Assembly (NCBI GenBank): GCA_902798915.1
Contig: CADBYM010000007.1
Coordinates: 45,201-109,200 of the forward strand
DNA length: 64,000 nucleotides
Direction of reading: 5' to 3'
Source of the DNA: an uncultured Coriobacteriaceae bacterium
GTDB lineage: Bacteria > Actinomycetota > Coriobacteriia > Coriobacteriales > Atopobiaceae
The position numbers and the translations under genes are program-made. The notes beneath the pieces are model-generated. The model made no database searches. It saw only the letters and a list, made by a program, of their open reading frames with translations, and had not been told where the DNA came from. Position 1 is the stretch's first letter; the number at the start of each line of letters is the position of its first letter. Of the stretch, positions 44,454 to 53,747 are shown one piece after another.

Positions 44454-45356
44454 ATGCGGTTCGATGCCGTCCTCAGGCAGGGCAGACTCACAACTACCGA
44501 GCAGGCCATCGTGTCATACCTTGTTGAGAACCCCTATGATGCCACGCGCATGTCAGTTCGCGAGCTCGCGGCGGCGACTTTCGTCAGCCCGTCCGCCATC
44601 ATCCGAGCCTGCAAGCGACTGGGCTTCAAGTCATTTGGCGACTTGAAGGTCGAGCTTGCCCGCCAGACCGAGCACGCATCCTCCTTCGAGCGCGTTGACG
44701 CCGACTTTCCGGCTCTCGATCCTGATTCGCCGGCGCGCATCGCGGCGACGATCTCGTCCCTGGAGCGCGAGGGCATCAAGCGTACCGAGAGACTCCTTGG
44801 TGAGGTCGAGTGGACTCCCATTGTCGATGCGATGGAAGGTGCGGGCGGGATCACCGTGAGCGCGATTGGGTATTCGAACCTTGCCGCCCAGGGATTCATC
44901 CAGAACGTCCGCAGGCTGGGGTATCGCGTCACGGAGTGCCGGGAGGTCTCGCTGGCAGACCAATGGATCGCCACCTGCCCGCGCGACGAGTTCCACATCA
45001 TCGTGTCGTACTCCGGCGAGACGGACGATCCCGTTGGCTATGCCAAGCTACTACGTCGGCGCGGTCTACGCACGCTCTCGATAACGGCCGAGGGAGACAA
45101 CACCATCAAGCGCCTCGCGGACTGGAACCTGCCGCTTGCGCTCACCGAGCGCAAGTTCGTCACGAGCCGCATCGGCTTCTTCCAGAGCCTCGCCGAGACG
45201 CGCTACGCCCTCGACACGCTGTATAGCGTGCTCTTCGCCCGCGACTGGGAGGCCAACGTGCGCCAGCTCAGCGCCGGCCTCGAGCGGCAGGGGTGGCACC
45301 TCACCGTCACCGAGACCGGTGAGGTCGTCCGCACGCAAGAGGGGGCTGGCGCCTAG
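44454..45356 (+). CDS. RpiR/MurR-family transcriptional regulator
   Basis: A 300-aa protein: N-terminal HTH_6 domain (residues ~1-75: SVRELAAATFVSPSAIIRAC, KRLGFKSFGDLK) and a C-terminal SIS sugar-phosphate-binding domain (~125-260: GITVSAIGYSNLAAQGFI, IIVSYSGETDDPVGYA). Such proteins bind phosphosugars and control sugar catabolism. It faces the rhamnoside genes and is the best local candidate for binding the GCGAAAC palindromes, but this is inference. Its stop overlaps the convergent HAD gene by 4 bp. Confidence 0.85.
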   Translation: MRFDAVLRQGRLTTTEQAIVSYLVENPYDATRMSVRELAAATFVSPSAIIRACKRLGFKSFGDLKVELARQTEHASSFERVDADFPALDPDSPARIAATISSLEREGIKRTERLLGEVEWTPIVDAMEGAGGITVSAIGYSNLAAQGFIQNVRRLGYRVTECREVSLADQWIATCPRDEFHIIVSYSGETDDPVGYAKLLRRRGLRTLSITAEGDNTIKRLADWNLPLALTERKFVTSRIGFFQSLAETRYALDTLYSVLFARDWEANVRQLSAGLERQGWHLTVTETGEVVRTQEGAGA

Positions 45357-46129
45357 ATCCAGCCGAAGTGCTCGCAGGCCTTGGAGATGCCGTCGTCCCA
45401 GACGCTTTCGGTCACGTAGTCCGCCCGCTCCTTGAGCTCGGGGACGGCGTTGCCCATGGCGACGCAGGTCCACTCGGGGCAGAACATCGAGAGGTCGTTG
45501 CGCTCGTCCCCGAACACCACCACGTTCGCCACGTCTCCGCCCAGGTGGCTCACGATGCGGCGGATGCCGCGCGCCTTGTCCGCAGGCTCCACGAAGATGT
45601 ACTCCTCCATGAAGCGGCACCAAGGAAGCTCGTCCAGCGTCTCGAGTGGTTCCTCCTCGCCGTCACGGCAGGCGACGTAGACCTTGAAGATCTGCTCGTA
45701 GTCCTCTGGATCGAGGCCCTCCACCACGCGCGTGCGCATGTAGCGGTCGTTCGTGAGCTCCATGAAGCGGCCGTCGGGCACGAGGCGCGTGTCGCTGTTG
45801 TCGGGCTGGATGCCCCAGGCGAACCCCTTGGCCTCGCACTCGCGCACGAGCCTGATGCAGAGGTCGCGGTCGAGGGGGTCTATGCCCAGCAGCTCGCCGT
45901 CGATGGTGACCCCGTGCCCGCCGTCGCTCACCATGTTCTCGAAGCCCAGCGAGCGCATGACGTCCACGGCCTTGGCGTAGCTGCGCCCCGTGGCGATGGA
46001 CACGAAGTGTCCTCGCTCGCGCAGCGCATCGACCGTCCTGCGCGTCGACTCCGGCACCGACGTCCCGTCGCCCGACGGGAGCGTGAGCGTGCCGTCGATG
46101 TCGAAGAAGAAGTACTTTCTGCCTTCCAT
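45353..46129 (-). CDS. HAD-superfamily (Cof-type, IIB) phosphatase
   Basis: A 258-aa protein with motif I FFDIDGT (Asp10, Asp12), motif II ATGRS, and motif IV GDERNDLSMF near ~213, and an alpha/beta cap of the IIB type between. It probably dephosphorylates a sugar phosphate, guarding against phosphosugar stress. It lies 40 bp after the EIIB/ROK pseudogene and likely shares its transcript. Confidence 0.85.
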   Translation of the reverse strand: MEGRKYFFFDIDGTLTLPSGDGTSVPESTRRTVDALRERGHFVSIATGRSYAKAVDVMRSLGFENMVSDGGHGVTIDGELLGIDPLDRDLCIRLVRECEAKGFAWGIQPDNSDTRLVPDGRFMELTNDRYMRTRVVEGLDPEDYEQIFKVYVACRDGEEEPLETLDELPWCRFMEEYIFVEPADKARGIRRIVSHLGGDVANVVVFGDERNDLSMFCPEWTCVAMGNAVPELKERADYVTESVWDDGISKACEHFGWI

Positions 46130-46169
46130 GTTCCCTCCCTTGCCATAAGGCCGGCATGGCCATTTACTA

Positions 46170-47569
46170 CTATGCTTTGAATTCCAGCACCTGGAGGCAG
46201 AGTGCGTACTCTCCCAGTGCCACGCGCTCCTGGTAGTCCTCCACCGCGACCAGCTCGGGCATGTCCTCAGGCGGGATGACCGTCCCGAGCCTCTCGCGCA
46301 GGGCGTCCATGTCGGCCGCCAGCTCGCTGGCCACGAAGAACGCCTCCGGAGCCACGGCCGAGAACGTGCCCAGGAGCGACTCCGCGACGATGCCGGTCAT
46401 GCCGTCGGCGCTCCACGGGGCGTCCTCGACGGTTGCGACGCCGCCCCGCAAGAAGAGCATCTCCCCGGCGAGGCCGTGGTGGCCGCGTATGAGGTGCCCG
46501 TCGAGCACCGTACCCTGTGCGCCTATGGCATGCCCGTCGGCTGCGAGTGGAACGTGAGGCTCCTGAAGCGGTCCTGTGCGACGAGGCATCCCACGGCGGC
46601 CGCGTTCGCGTTGTTCTCTATGTGCAGCCTCTCGCCGAACGCCTCGCGGAGGATCCCACCGAGGTCGTGCGTGGCGCTCTCAACGCTCAGGGCGCGCTGC
46701 TTCCCGTGGTAGACGTCGCCAGGCACGGCGACCCCGATGGCGTCGAAGTCTTCCGTGCGCCATCCCGCCACGCGGACGGCTGCCGCCACGTCGCCGATGT
46801 CGTGCAGGTCGAGCTCGCGCTTGGACACCATGCCCTCGTGGGCGATGGCGCCGTGGTCGTAGACGCGGTACAGGATTCTGGACTCGAGGCGCCCGTACAC
46901 TACCGAGATCACCAGCACGAGCCTGTCGTTGGCGAGGTCGCGGGGTATGCCGCGCGCTTCCACGTTGGGCTCGGGGCGCGCAGAGAGGGCGTCCATCACG
47001 ATGCGGAGCGCGCCGGCGGCGTCGTAGGCGCCGAAGACCCGTCCTGGCAGCTCGATCACCGTCGTGCCAGGCAGCTCGGCCATGGCCCTGTCGCGCAGGT
47101 GTCCCACCTGGGGCGCGAGGAGCACCGCGGCGAAGTCGTCCCCCTTGCGCACCGCGCTCTCGAAGGGCAGGGCCGAGAACTCGTAGCCGAGGGACAGCGC
47201 GGACGCAGCCTCGTTGAGCCTGTTTGCGAAGAACGTGGTTGTGATGCCCGACGTGCAGCAGAGCAGGATGCGCGTCACCTGGTGCTCGCGCAGCTCGCGG
47301 AGCGCCTCGCCCATCTCGTCGAGCAGCGTGCTCGCGCGGCCCTCGTCCTCGAGGGCAAAGTGGAGGAAGAACACGGGCTCGCCGTCGGACGACCGCTCCA
47401 GGCGCATCTCGACGATTTCCGGCTCGTCGCCCATCGGGTAGATGTTCACCTCGCCGTGGGCCTCGGCGCAGTCGACGCTGTAGTGGTCGTCGTCTGCCGC
47501 GACGATGGCGCACCCTGCGAGATCGCGCGCCCTGAGGCGGTCGCGGAAGGTCCTGCCGACGTTGGTCAT
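46170..47569 (-). pseudogene. PTS EIIB-like / ROK-like fusion protein, frameshifted (paralogue of 1964-3412)
   Basis: From ATG 47569 (GGGAGGAG upstream) the first frame gives a 348-aa product: the same unknown N-terminal domain, EIIB-like LLCCTSGITTT, and ROK-like part through IENNANAAAVG, then FHSQPTG and a premature stop. A shift of one base at the C-run 46533-46535 restores the match (HAIGAQGTVLDGHLIRGHH) to the end at 46170, giving ~466 aa, aligned residue for residue with the first copy. Both copies have NN where ROK kinases have the catalytic ND. It sits 13 bp after the esterase gene, in the rhamnoside operon. The break may be real or a sequencing error. Confidence 0.75.
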
Positions 47570-47582
47570 GATCGTCTCCTCC

Positions 47583-48596
47583 CTAGCGGCCCATGACGGC
47601 GTTCAGGAAGGCGATGGCGGTTGCGGTCCAGCCGTCCGCCTCCGCGCCGTGGGGGTGCAGCAGGCCGTGCCCGCCCGCGCTGTAGCTCACGCTCTGGTGG
47701 CGCACGCCGGCTGCCTCGAGCGCCGCGTCCATGAGGCGGAAGTTCTCGTAGGGCACGACCTCGTCGTCCTTGCACTGCCAGATGAAGGTGGCGGGGTAGG
47801 CGTCGCCGAGGTGCCTCTCGACGGCGAACTCGTCGACGTTGGCCATGTCGGGCTCCTTGGTGCCGAGGACCGACGCGAAGAACTTGTCCTTCCCGGCGTC
47901 CTCTGCCGAGGCAAGGAGCGTGTGGAAGTCGATGGCGGGGTAGCCCAGCATGAGCATGTCGGCGGGCTGCAGGTCCCAGTTTGCGGCGCCCCAGTTGTCG
48001 GTGCCCCACTCGGCCGTGAGGTGCCCGCCCGCGCTCCAGCCCCACACCGCGTAGCGCGGGGCGACCTGGTAGGCGGCGGCGTTGTCGAGGATGTGGCGTA
48101 CGGCGTGCGCGAGGTCCTCGATGGCGAGGCTGATCGGCTTTGCCGACTGCTCCTCCATGCGGGTGCGGTAGGTGAGCAGGAACACGTTGTAGCCTGCCTC
48201 GACGAGGTCCGCCGCCGTGGGGAAGCCCTTCTGGTAGGAGCACACGCTCTGGTACGAGCCGCCGGGCACCACGACGACGAAGGGCGCGCCCGCCTCGCCG
48301 GGCATGAAGAAGAGCCTGCTCACGGCCTTGGTGGGGTCTGAGGCGACCTCGTCGGCGGAGTAGAGCGGGCGGGCGACCTCGCGTCCCTCGCCCACGAGGC
48401 GCTCCAGCAGCCGCACGCCGCGCAGGGCCCGCGCGCCTTGGATGGGCCCGGCGAACGAGGCGAGGTCGTCCAGGCAGGTGTTCTGCATGCGCTCCTGCGT
48501 GGAGGCGCGGCACTCCATGAGGTAGCCGCCGAACTGGTCGCGGCCGAGGATGCCCTCGATCTCTCCGAGCGTGGTGGTCATGGCGATCTGTGACAT
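47583..48596 (-). CDS. Alpha/beta hydrolase, acetylesterase-like
   Basis: A 337-aa protein starting at ATG 48596 (AAGGGA upstream; a much longer frame is spurious). VVVPGGSYQS (~109-118) is the oxyanion-hole region, WGWSAGGH (185-192, Ser188) the nucleophile elbow; the acid Asp lies in KDDEVVPYENF and the His in SAGGHGLLH. No signal peptide, so cytosolic. In a rhamnoside locus it could remove acetyl groups from imported sugars. It begins an operon with the EIIB/ROK and HAD genes, divergent from the rhamnosidase. Confidence 0.8.
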   Translation of the reverse strand: MSQIAMTTTLGEIEGILGRDQFGGYLMECRASTQERMQNTCLDDLASFAGPIQGARALRGVRLLERLVGEGREVARPLYSADEVASDPTKAVSRLFFMPGEAGAPFVVVVPGGSYQSVCSYQKGFPTAADLVEAGYNVFLLTYRTRMEEQSAKPISLAIEDLAHAVRHILDNAAAYQVAPRYAVWGWSAGGHLTAEWGTDNWGAANWDLQPADMLMLGYPAIDFHTLLASAEDAGKDKFFASVLGTKEPDMANVDEFAVERHLGDAYPATFIWQCKDDEVVPYENFRLMDAALEAAGVRHQSVSYSAGGHGLLHPHGAEADGWTATAIAFLNAVMGR

Positions 48597-48826
48597 GGCG
48601 GTTCCCTTCTGGTTTGCGGTCTTCGTTGGCACCATCTTTGCGCAGGGGCAACCCGCCCGGCGTGGCGCCCGCACGTTGTGCACGGTGTTTCGCACCCCTA
48701 ACCACTTCGGGGCCTCGTCGAGCCAAAGAAGCGAAACGCTGTTTCGCACGTCGCCTTGAAGGCCGTGCGACAGCACCCGCGCGCGATGATGGGGCCATCG
48801 GACAGGCTCGTACGAAGGAGAAGGAC
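48597..48826. promoter_or_regulatory. Divergent regulatory region with two operator-like palindromes
   Basis: 230 bp between the esterase (leftward) and rhamnosidase (rightward). A perfect palindrome GCGAAACGCTGTTTCGC lies at 48731-48747 (7-bp arms, 3-bp spacer). A related site at 48677-48693 reads, on the minus strand, GCGAAACACCGTGCACA: identical left half, variant right half. Each lies where it could control one of the two directions. GAAGGAGAAGG precedes the rhamnosidase ATG. Confidence 0.65.
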
Positions 48827-51586
48827 ATGCAGATAGCACGCTGCACGGTGAACCACATTGAGGACCCCCTGGGCTTCGACCTGGGCGACCCCACGTTCTC
48901 GTGGGTCGTGGAAGGGGCAAAGGGCCAGCGCGCCGAGGCGTCGCGCATCGTCGTGACGCGAGGCGGCGACGCCGTCGCTGACACCGGCTGGACGCAGCTC
49001 CACTCGATCGCCACGCGCGTAGAGGGTCTCGGCGAGATGCTCTTGCCGCGCACCCGCTACGAGTGGCGCGTGTCGGTGCGCTCGGAGGCGGGCGAGGAGG
49101 CAACGAGCGACGTCAACTGGTTCGAGACGGGCAAGATGGACGAGTCGTGGGAGGGCGCGTGGCTCACGTGTGAGGAGGGCGACCGTCACCCGGTGTTCTC
49201 AACTTCGCTCGCACTCGAGGGAAAGCCAGTCAGGTCGGCGCGCCTCTATGCCTGCGGGCTCGGCCTCTACCAAGCGTTCATTGATGACGAGCACGTGGGA
49301 GACGAATACCTCGCCCCCGGGACCAACGCCTATGATCGCTGGCTGCAGGTGCAGGCCTACGACGTGACCGATCTCGTTGCCGACGGGTCCACGCTCTCGT
49401 TCATGCTGGGCAACGGCTGGTACAAGGGACGCTTTGGCTACGGCGGCAACGGCGCCTACTACGGCGACTCGTTCCGCCTGATCGCCGAACTCCATGTGAC
49501 GTACGCCGACGGGACGGAGCAGGTCGTGGGCACAGACGAGGACTGGCTTGTGTCTCGGTCCAACGCGACCTTCTCGACCATCTATGACGGCGAGCACGTT
49601 GACGACACACTGCCCGCGGTGGCGCCCGTCGCGGCGATACCCCTCGACGCGGACGAGGCCGAGGAGCTCGACGGGCTGCTCTGCGACCGCCTGAGCCTCC
49701 CTGTGACTGAGCACGAGCTGTTCGAGGGCTGCGAGCTCGTCCGCACGCCCGCCGGGGAGTACGTGCTGGACCTGGGGCAGAACATCGCGGGCGTCTTCCG
49801 CCTGCGCGTGTGCGAGCCTGCTGGTTCTACGGTGCGCCTGCAGTTCGGCGAGCTCTTGCAGGACGGCAACTTCTACCGCGACAACCTGCGCAGCGCCAGG
49901 GCGGAGTACGTGTACGTGAGTGACGGGGCCGAGCACGTGCTGGAGCCGCGCTTCACCTACTACGGCTACCGCTACGTGAAGGTGGAGGTTGACGGCGAGG
50001 CGCCTGAGGGCTTCGACGCGCGCGACTTCATCGGCATCGCGCTCTACTCCGACTTCGAGACCGCGTCAGGCACGATCGAGACCGGCAACCCCCTCGTCAA
50101 CCAGCTCGTCTCGAACACGCGCTGGGGCATGCGCGGCAACTTCGTGGACACGCCCACCGACTGCCCGCAGCGCGACGAGCGCATGGGGTGGACGGGCGAC
50201 GCGCAGGTCTTCTCGGCAACGGCGCTCTACCTGGGGCGCCCGTACGCCTTCTACCGCAAGTACCTGCGCGACATGGCGGTCTCGCAGCAGGCGCTCGGCG
50301 GCATGGTCCCTGGCGTGGTCCCGAGCTTCGGCCTCAACGCCACGGGCGCCGTGTGGGGAGACGCCACCTGCATCATCCCCTGGAACATGTGGCTCGCCGA
50401 GGGCGACCCCGCAATCCTCGCCGAGCACCTGCCCGCCATGCGTGCCTGGGTCGACTGGGTGGAGGATCAGGACGGCGACGACCACGGCTGGGGGCGCGCC
50501 TTCCAGTTCGGCGACTGGCTCGCTCTCGACGGGCACAAGCTCAACGACCGCCTCGGCGGGACGGACGAGGGCTTCATCGCCTACGTCTACTGGTGGCGCA
50601 GCGCCAAGATCGTGGCGGATGCGGCGCGCGTGCTGGGTGACGAGGCAACCGCTGCGACCTACGACGACAAGGCCGAGCGCGTCGCCGACTGGATCCGCAC
50701 GGAGTACTACTCCGCGACCGGTCGCTGCGTGGTCAACACCCAGACCGCCTACGTGGTGTCGCTGCACTACGGCTTCGGTGACCCGGACTTCTCGGCACGA
50801 GAGCTCAAGCGTCTGCTTGACGAGAACGACGGCAAGCTCACCTGCGGGTTCGTGGGGGCGCCGTTGCTGTGTCTGGCGCTCTCTGAGGCGGGCATGCACG
50901 GCTATGCCTACGACCTGCTGCTGGGGGAAGGCTATCCCGGCTGGCTCTATGCCGTGAAACTTGGGGCCACCACCATCTGGGAGCGTTGGAACTCGCTGGA
51001 CGAGGAGGGTCGCATCACCGGGACGGACATGAACTCCATGAACCACTACAGCTATGGCAGCGTGTGCGAGTGGCTGTGGAGATGGGCTGCGGGGCCCGCG
51101 CCGGCGGAGCCTGGCTTCCGCCGCGCCCGGGTCGCGCCAAAGCCCGGCTGGAGGCTGGGACGCCTGGACGCTCGCCTGGCATCGGCGGCTGGCGGCTGGC
51201 GCGTGGCGTGGAAGATCCTGGACGAGCGGCATCTGCGCGTGGAGGTGGAGGTGCCCTTCGGCGCCACCGCCGAGGTTGAGCTGCCGCTGGCGCCTGGCGC
51301 TGCCTACGACGAGCTGGGCGGGCGCGTGCTTGCCGCCGGAGCCTATGCCGTGGAATACGAGACCACCGAGCCCCTGCGTCGAGTGCCCGGTGCCGACTGG
51401 ACGCTCGCGCATCTCATGGGCTCCCCTGACACCTATCGCACGCTGCTGCGCTACGTGCGCCATCCGGAGGCGGTGCCGGCGGACGAGGCTGCCGCAAAGA
51501 CCGTCCGCGAGCTTGCGGTGCGCATGGGGCTGGATGACGGAAGGCTCGCGGCCCTTGATGCGGACCTTGGAGCACTTGCGGAGTAA
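48827..51586 (+). CDS. Alpha-L-rhamnosidase (GH78)
   Basis: A 919-aa enzyme without signal peptide. It shows the family order: an N-terminal beta domain (~1-110), Bac_rhamnosid_N (WYKGRFGYGGNGAYYG region, ~200-210), a concanavalin-like domain (VLDLGQNIAGVFRLRV, ~305-320), the (alpha/alpha)6 catalytic barrel and a C-terminal beta domain. The acid-rich DTPTDCPQRDERMGWTGD (~441-458) is the GH78 active-site signature and TTIWERWNS (~715) carries the second catalytic Glu. It releases L-rhamnose from rhamnosides in the cytosol, after PTS import. The ATG at 48827 was chosen for its AAGGAG. Confidence 0.9.
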   Translation: MQIARCTVNHIEDPLGFDLGDPTFSWVVEGAKGQRAEASRIVVTRGGDAVADTGWTQLHSIATRVEGLGEMLLPRTRYEWRVSVRSEAGEEATSDVNWFETGKMDESWEGAWLTCEEGDRHPVFSTSLALEGKPVRSARLYACGLGLYQAFIDDEHVGDEYLAPGTNAYDRWLQVQAYDVTDLVADGSTLSFMLGNGWYKGRFGYGGNGAYYGDSFRLIAELHVTYADGTEQVVGTDEDWLVSRSNATFSTIYDGEHVDDTLPAVAPVAAIPLDADEAEELDGLLCDRLSLPVTEHELFEGCELVRTPAGEYVLDLGQNIAGVFRLRVCEPAGSTVRLQFGELLQDGNFYRDNLRSARAEYVYVSDGAEHVLEPRFTYYGYRYVKVEVDGEAPEGFDARDFIGIALYSDFETASGTIETGNPLVNQLVSNTRWGMRGNFVDTPTDCPQRDERMGWTGDAQVFSATALYLGRPYAFYRKYLRDMAVSQQALGGMVPGVVPSFGLNATGAVWGDATCIIPWNMWLAEGDPAILAEHLPAMRAWVDWVEDQDGDDHGWGRAFQFGDWLALDGHKLNDRLGGTDEGFIAYVYWWRSAKIVADAARVLGDEATAATYDDKAERVADWIRTEYYSATGRCVVNTQTAYVVSLHYGFGDPDFSARELKRLLDENDGKLTCGFVGAPLLCLALSEAGMHGYAYDLLLGEGYPGWLYAVKLGATTIWERWNSLDEEGRITGTDMNSMNHYSYGSVCEWLWRWAAGPAPAEPGFRRARVAPKPGWRLGRLDARLASAAGGWRVAWKILDERHLRVEVEVPFGATAEVELPLAPGAAYDELGGRVLAAGAYAVEYETTEPLRRVPGADWTLAHLMGSPDTYRTLLRYVRHPEAVPADEAAAKTVRELAVRMGLDDGRLAALDADLGALAE

Positions 51587-51606
51587 GACCGAGACAACGT
51601 GTCGTG

Positions 51607-51641
51607 AAGCCCCGCGCCCTGCCATGCAGGACGCGGGGCTT
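51607..51641 (+). terminator. Terminator after the rhamnosidase gene
   Basis: AAGCCCCGCG (51607-51616) pairs with CGCGGGGCTT (51632-51641), and an inner CCTGC/GCAGG extends the stem. TCTCTTCTGC follows. It is 20 bp after the stop. Confidence 0.8.
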
Positions 51642-51684
51642 CTCTTCTGCGCTTCCTTTGGGAAAGAACGGGTGCAAAGGGAAG

Positions 51685-51715
51685 GCCGCACGACCTCTTG
51701 GGGACGTCGTGCGGC
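51685..51715 (-). terminator. Terminator for the leftward EIIA transcript
   Basis: GCCGCACGAC (51685-51694) pairs perfectly with GTCGTGCGGC (51706-51715). On the minus strand CTTCCCTTTG follows. Together with the previous hairpin it separates the convergent transcripts. Confidence 0.7.
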
Positions 51716-51744
51716 ACAGAGAATGGCTGGTAGTGGTTGTGTGC

Positions 51745-52266
51745 CTATGCGGTGCGAATCGCCTGGTCACCCGCAGAGACGGTTGACTCTGTCTCGACGA
51801 TGACCTGCAGCTGGGGATAGTCGTCCGAGTTGGTCACGATGGTCATCACGATGTCGGGGTGGCCGGCGGCCTTGACCTTGGCCTTGTCGAAGGAGACGAT
51901 CGGGTCTCCCGCAGCCACGCGGGCACCCTTCTCGGCCCACACGGTGAAGCCCTCGCCGTTCATGGACACGGTGTCCACGCCCACGTGGATGAGCACCTCA
52001 ACGCCGTCGTCGCCCGCGATGCCGAAGGCGTGGGGCATGGCGGCGGTCAGCGTGCCGGAGATGGGTGCGAACACCTCGCCTGCCTCGGGCCAGACGGCCA
52101 CCGTGCGCCCCATCATCTCTCCGGCGAACATCGGATCGGGGATGTCGGCCGTCACCTCAACGCGGCCTCCCACGGCTGCGCACACGACGCCCCGCTCCGC
52201 CTTGGCCGCCACCGCCTCCGGCTTTGCCGGCTTCTTGCTCCCAAACAGCTTGTCAAAGAATCTCAT
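51745..52266 (-). CDS. PTS glucose-type EIIA protein
   Basis: A 173-aa EIIA of the glucose family (PF00358-like): DPMFAGEMMG, VFAPISGTLTAAMPHAFGI with His79, and VLIHVGVDTVSMNGEGF with active-site His94. The N-terminal stretch (KKPAKPEAVAAKAE) is a linker-like tail. EIIA takes phosphate from HPr and passes it to the EIIB domain of the EIIBC at 57253-58641, which lacks its own EIIA. It is the last gene of the rhamnose operon, 41 bp after the isomerase. Confidence 0.9.
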   Translation of the reverse strand: MRFFDKLFGSKKPAKPEAVAAKAERGVVCAAVGGRVEVTADIPDPMFAGEMMGRTVAVWPEAGEVFAPISGTLTAAMPHAFGIAGDDGVEVLIHVGVDTVSMNGEGFTVWAEKGARVAAGDPIVSFDKAKVKAAGHPDIVMTIVTNSDDYPQLQVIVETESTVSAGDQAIRTA

Positions 52267-52307
52267 GGTTGTTTCCTCTCTCGATATTCAAGTGTCTTGT
52301 TGTGTAA

Positions 52308-53747
52308 CTAGCAGACGACCTCAACGGGCACGTCGAGGATCTTGGCGACCTTCTTGATCGTCTCGGTCCAGGAGCCTTGGGCGGCGGCGAAGTGGTGCGT
52401 GGGGCCACACTCGCACCAGCGGTTGTTCCACTCGCGCGCGCCAATGGAGAAGCGCGTGCGGAAGGTGGTGTCGCCGTTGCCGAGGGTGGGTCCGTCCTCG
52501 ATCACGCCCTCGCTCACCACGAACCTGAAGTGGCCGTCGGCGTCCTGCGTGATGCCGAGGTAGGTGACGGGCCCGGCCTTGGGGTAGAAGCGCGTGAGGA
52601 AGCCGCCACCCGCCTTGCCGTGGAAGACCGGCACGATCTCCATGGACGCCTTGCGCGCGGTGGAGAAGTCCGCGTCGCCCGAGCCGGAGTGGCCGATGAG
52701 CACGACGTCGTCGTCGAAGTCGAAGGTGTAGAACTCGGAGAGCTGGCAGGCGCCGCTGATGGTCTTCATGATGCTCATGCCCATCGCGACCTTGATGTCG
52801 CCCTCCACGACGCAGGCGATGCCCTGCTTGATGAGCATGGAGAACGCGGGGATGAGCATGGAGTCGAGCACGCCCGCCTTGCCCTGCGCGAAGCCGTCGT
52901 AGTGGCTCGCCACGAAGCCCAGCTCCTCGTCCTTGACCCACTGCTCGAAGGCCACGACGTAGCGCGCCATCTCGCGGATGCTCGCCTCGTCGTAGTCGCC
53001 CAGGATGTCGAAGGTGTCGTGGATGTCGGCGACCTTGGCGGCGATGACGTCCTCGTCGGTGACGTCGTCCGCGATGGCCCACATCTTCTCCCAGTCGAAC
53101 TGCTTGGTGTAGAGGCCCATGCGATGGTAGAGGTTGGTCTCGTCGATGTAGAGGTCCATCATGCCGGGGTAGGGGCGGCCGATCTGGGCGAGGTTGGTGT
53201 GGCGAAGGCGACGGCGCACCTGTGCGGCGCGGCACCAGTCCTCGATTTCGGCAGCCACCTGCGGGTCGCCACCCTCCACGACGCCGGTGATCACGGCGTG
53301 GCGCTTGCCGGCACGCTCCAAGTCGGCCACCATCTCGCCCACGACGCCGCCCGCATAGCCGATGCCCAGCCATTCGGCCGTGCCTGCCTTCTCGAAGTCG
53401 AGGCAGCGCACCTTCTGGAGGTTGACGAGCACGACCGGCACGCTGAGGTCGCGGATGGCGGGCAGCATGTTGTAGCTGGTGGCGTAGGTGAGCAGCTGGC
53501 AGAACACGAGGTCCACGTCTGCGGCGCGGAACCTATCACCCGCGGCCTGGGCGGCTTCCTTGGTGGTGCACATACCGCCGTCCACGACCTCCACCGTATC
53601 GGGCAGCGAGGCGACGAAGTCGGCATACTGCTGCTCGAACTCTGGCACGAGCTCGGGGAACTGGGGGAGGTATGCGCCGAGGGCGACAGAGAAGACGGCT
53701 ACCTTTGCCTTGGTCTCTACAAGTATGACGGGTTCCTTTCTAGTCAA
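52308..53747 (-). CDS. L-fucose/L-arabinose isomerase-family sugar isomerase (probable L-rhamnose isomerase)
   Basis: A 479-aa protein of the FucI/AraA fold, with VALGAYLPQFPELVPEFEQ, VVDGGMCTTKEAAQAAGDRF and a C-terminal region containing ACVVEGDIKVAMGMSIMKTI and VVLIGHSGSGDADF. No canonical RhaA is in the locus, and the gene lies between rhaD and EIIA, so it most likely converts L-rhamnose to L-rhamnulose. Start: no ATG or GTG exists at the N-terminus; TTG 53747, overlapping the rhaD stop with AAGG upstream, gives MTRKEPVILVETKAKVAVFS. A non-canonical ATA further in is the alternative. Confidence 0.75.
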   Translation of the reverse strand: MTRKEPVILVETKAKVAVFSVALGAYLPQFPELVPEFEQQYADFVASLPDTVEVVDGGMCTTKEAAQAAGDRFRAADVDLVFCQLLTYATSYNMLPAIRDLSVPVVLVNLQKVRCLDFEKAGTAEWLGIGYAGGVVGEMVADLERAGKRHAVITGVVEGGDPQVAAEIEDWCRAAQVRRRLRHTNLAQIGRPYPGMMDLYIDETNLYHRMGLYTKQFDWEKMWAIADDVTDEDVIAAKVADIHDTFDILGDYDEASIREMARYVVAFEQWVKDEELGFVASHYDGFAQGKAGVLDSMLIPAFSMLIKQGIACVVEGDIKVAMGMSIMKTISGACQLSEFYTFDFDDDVVLIGHSGSGDADFSTARKASMEIVPVFHGKAGGGFLTRFYPKAGPVTYLGITQDADGHFRFVVSEGVIEDGPTLGNGDTTFRTRFSIGAREWNNRWCECGPTHHFAAAQGSWTETIKKVAKILDVPVEVVC

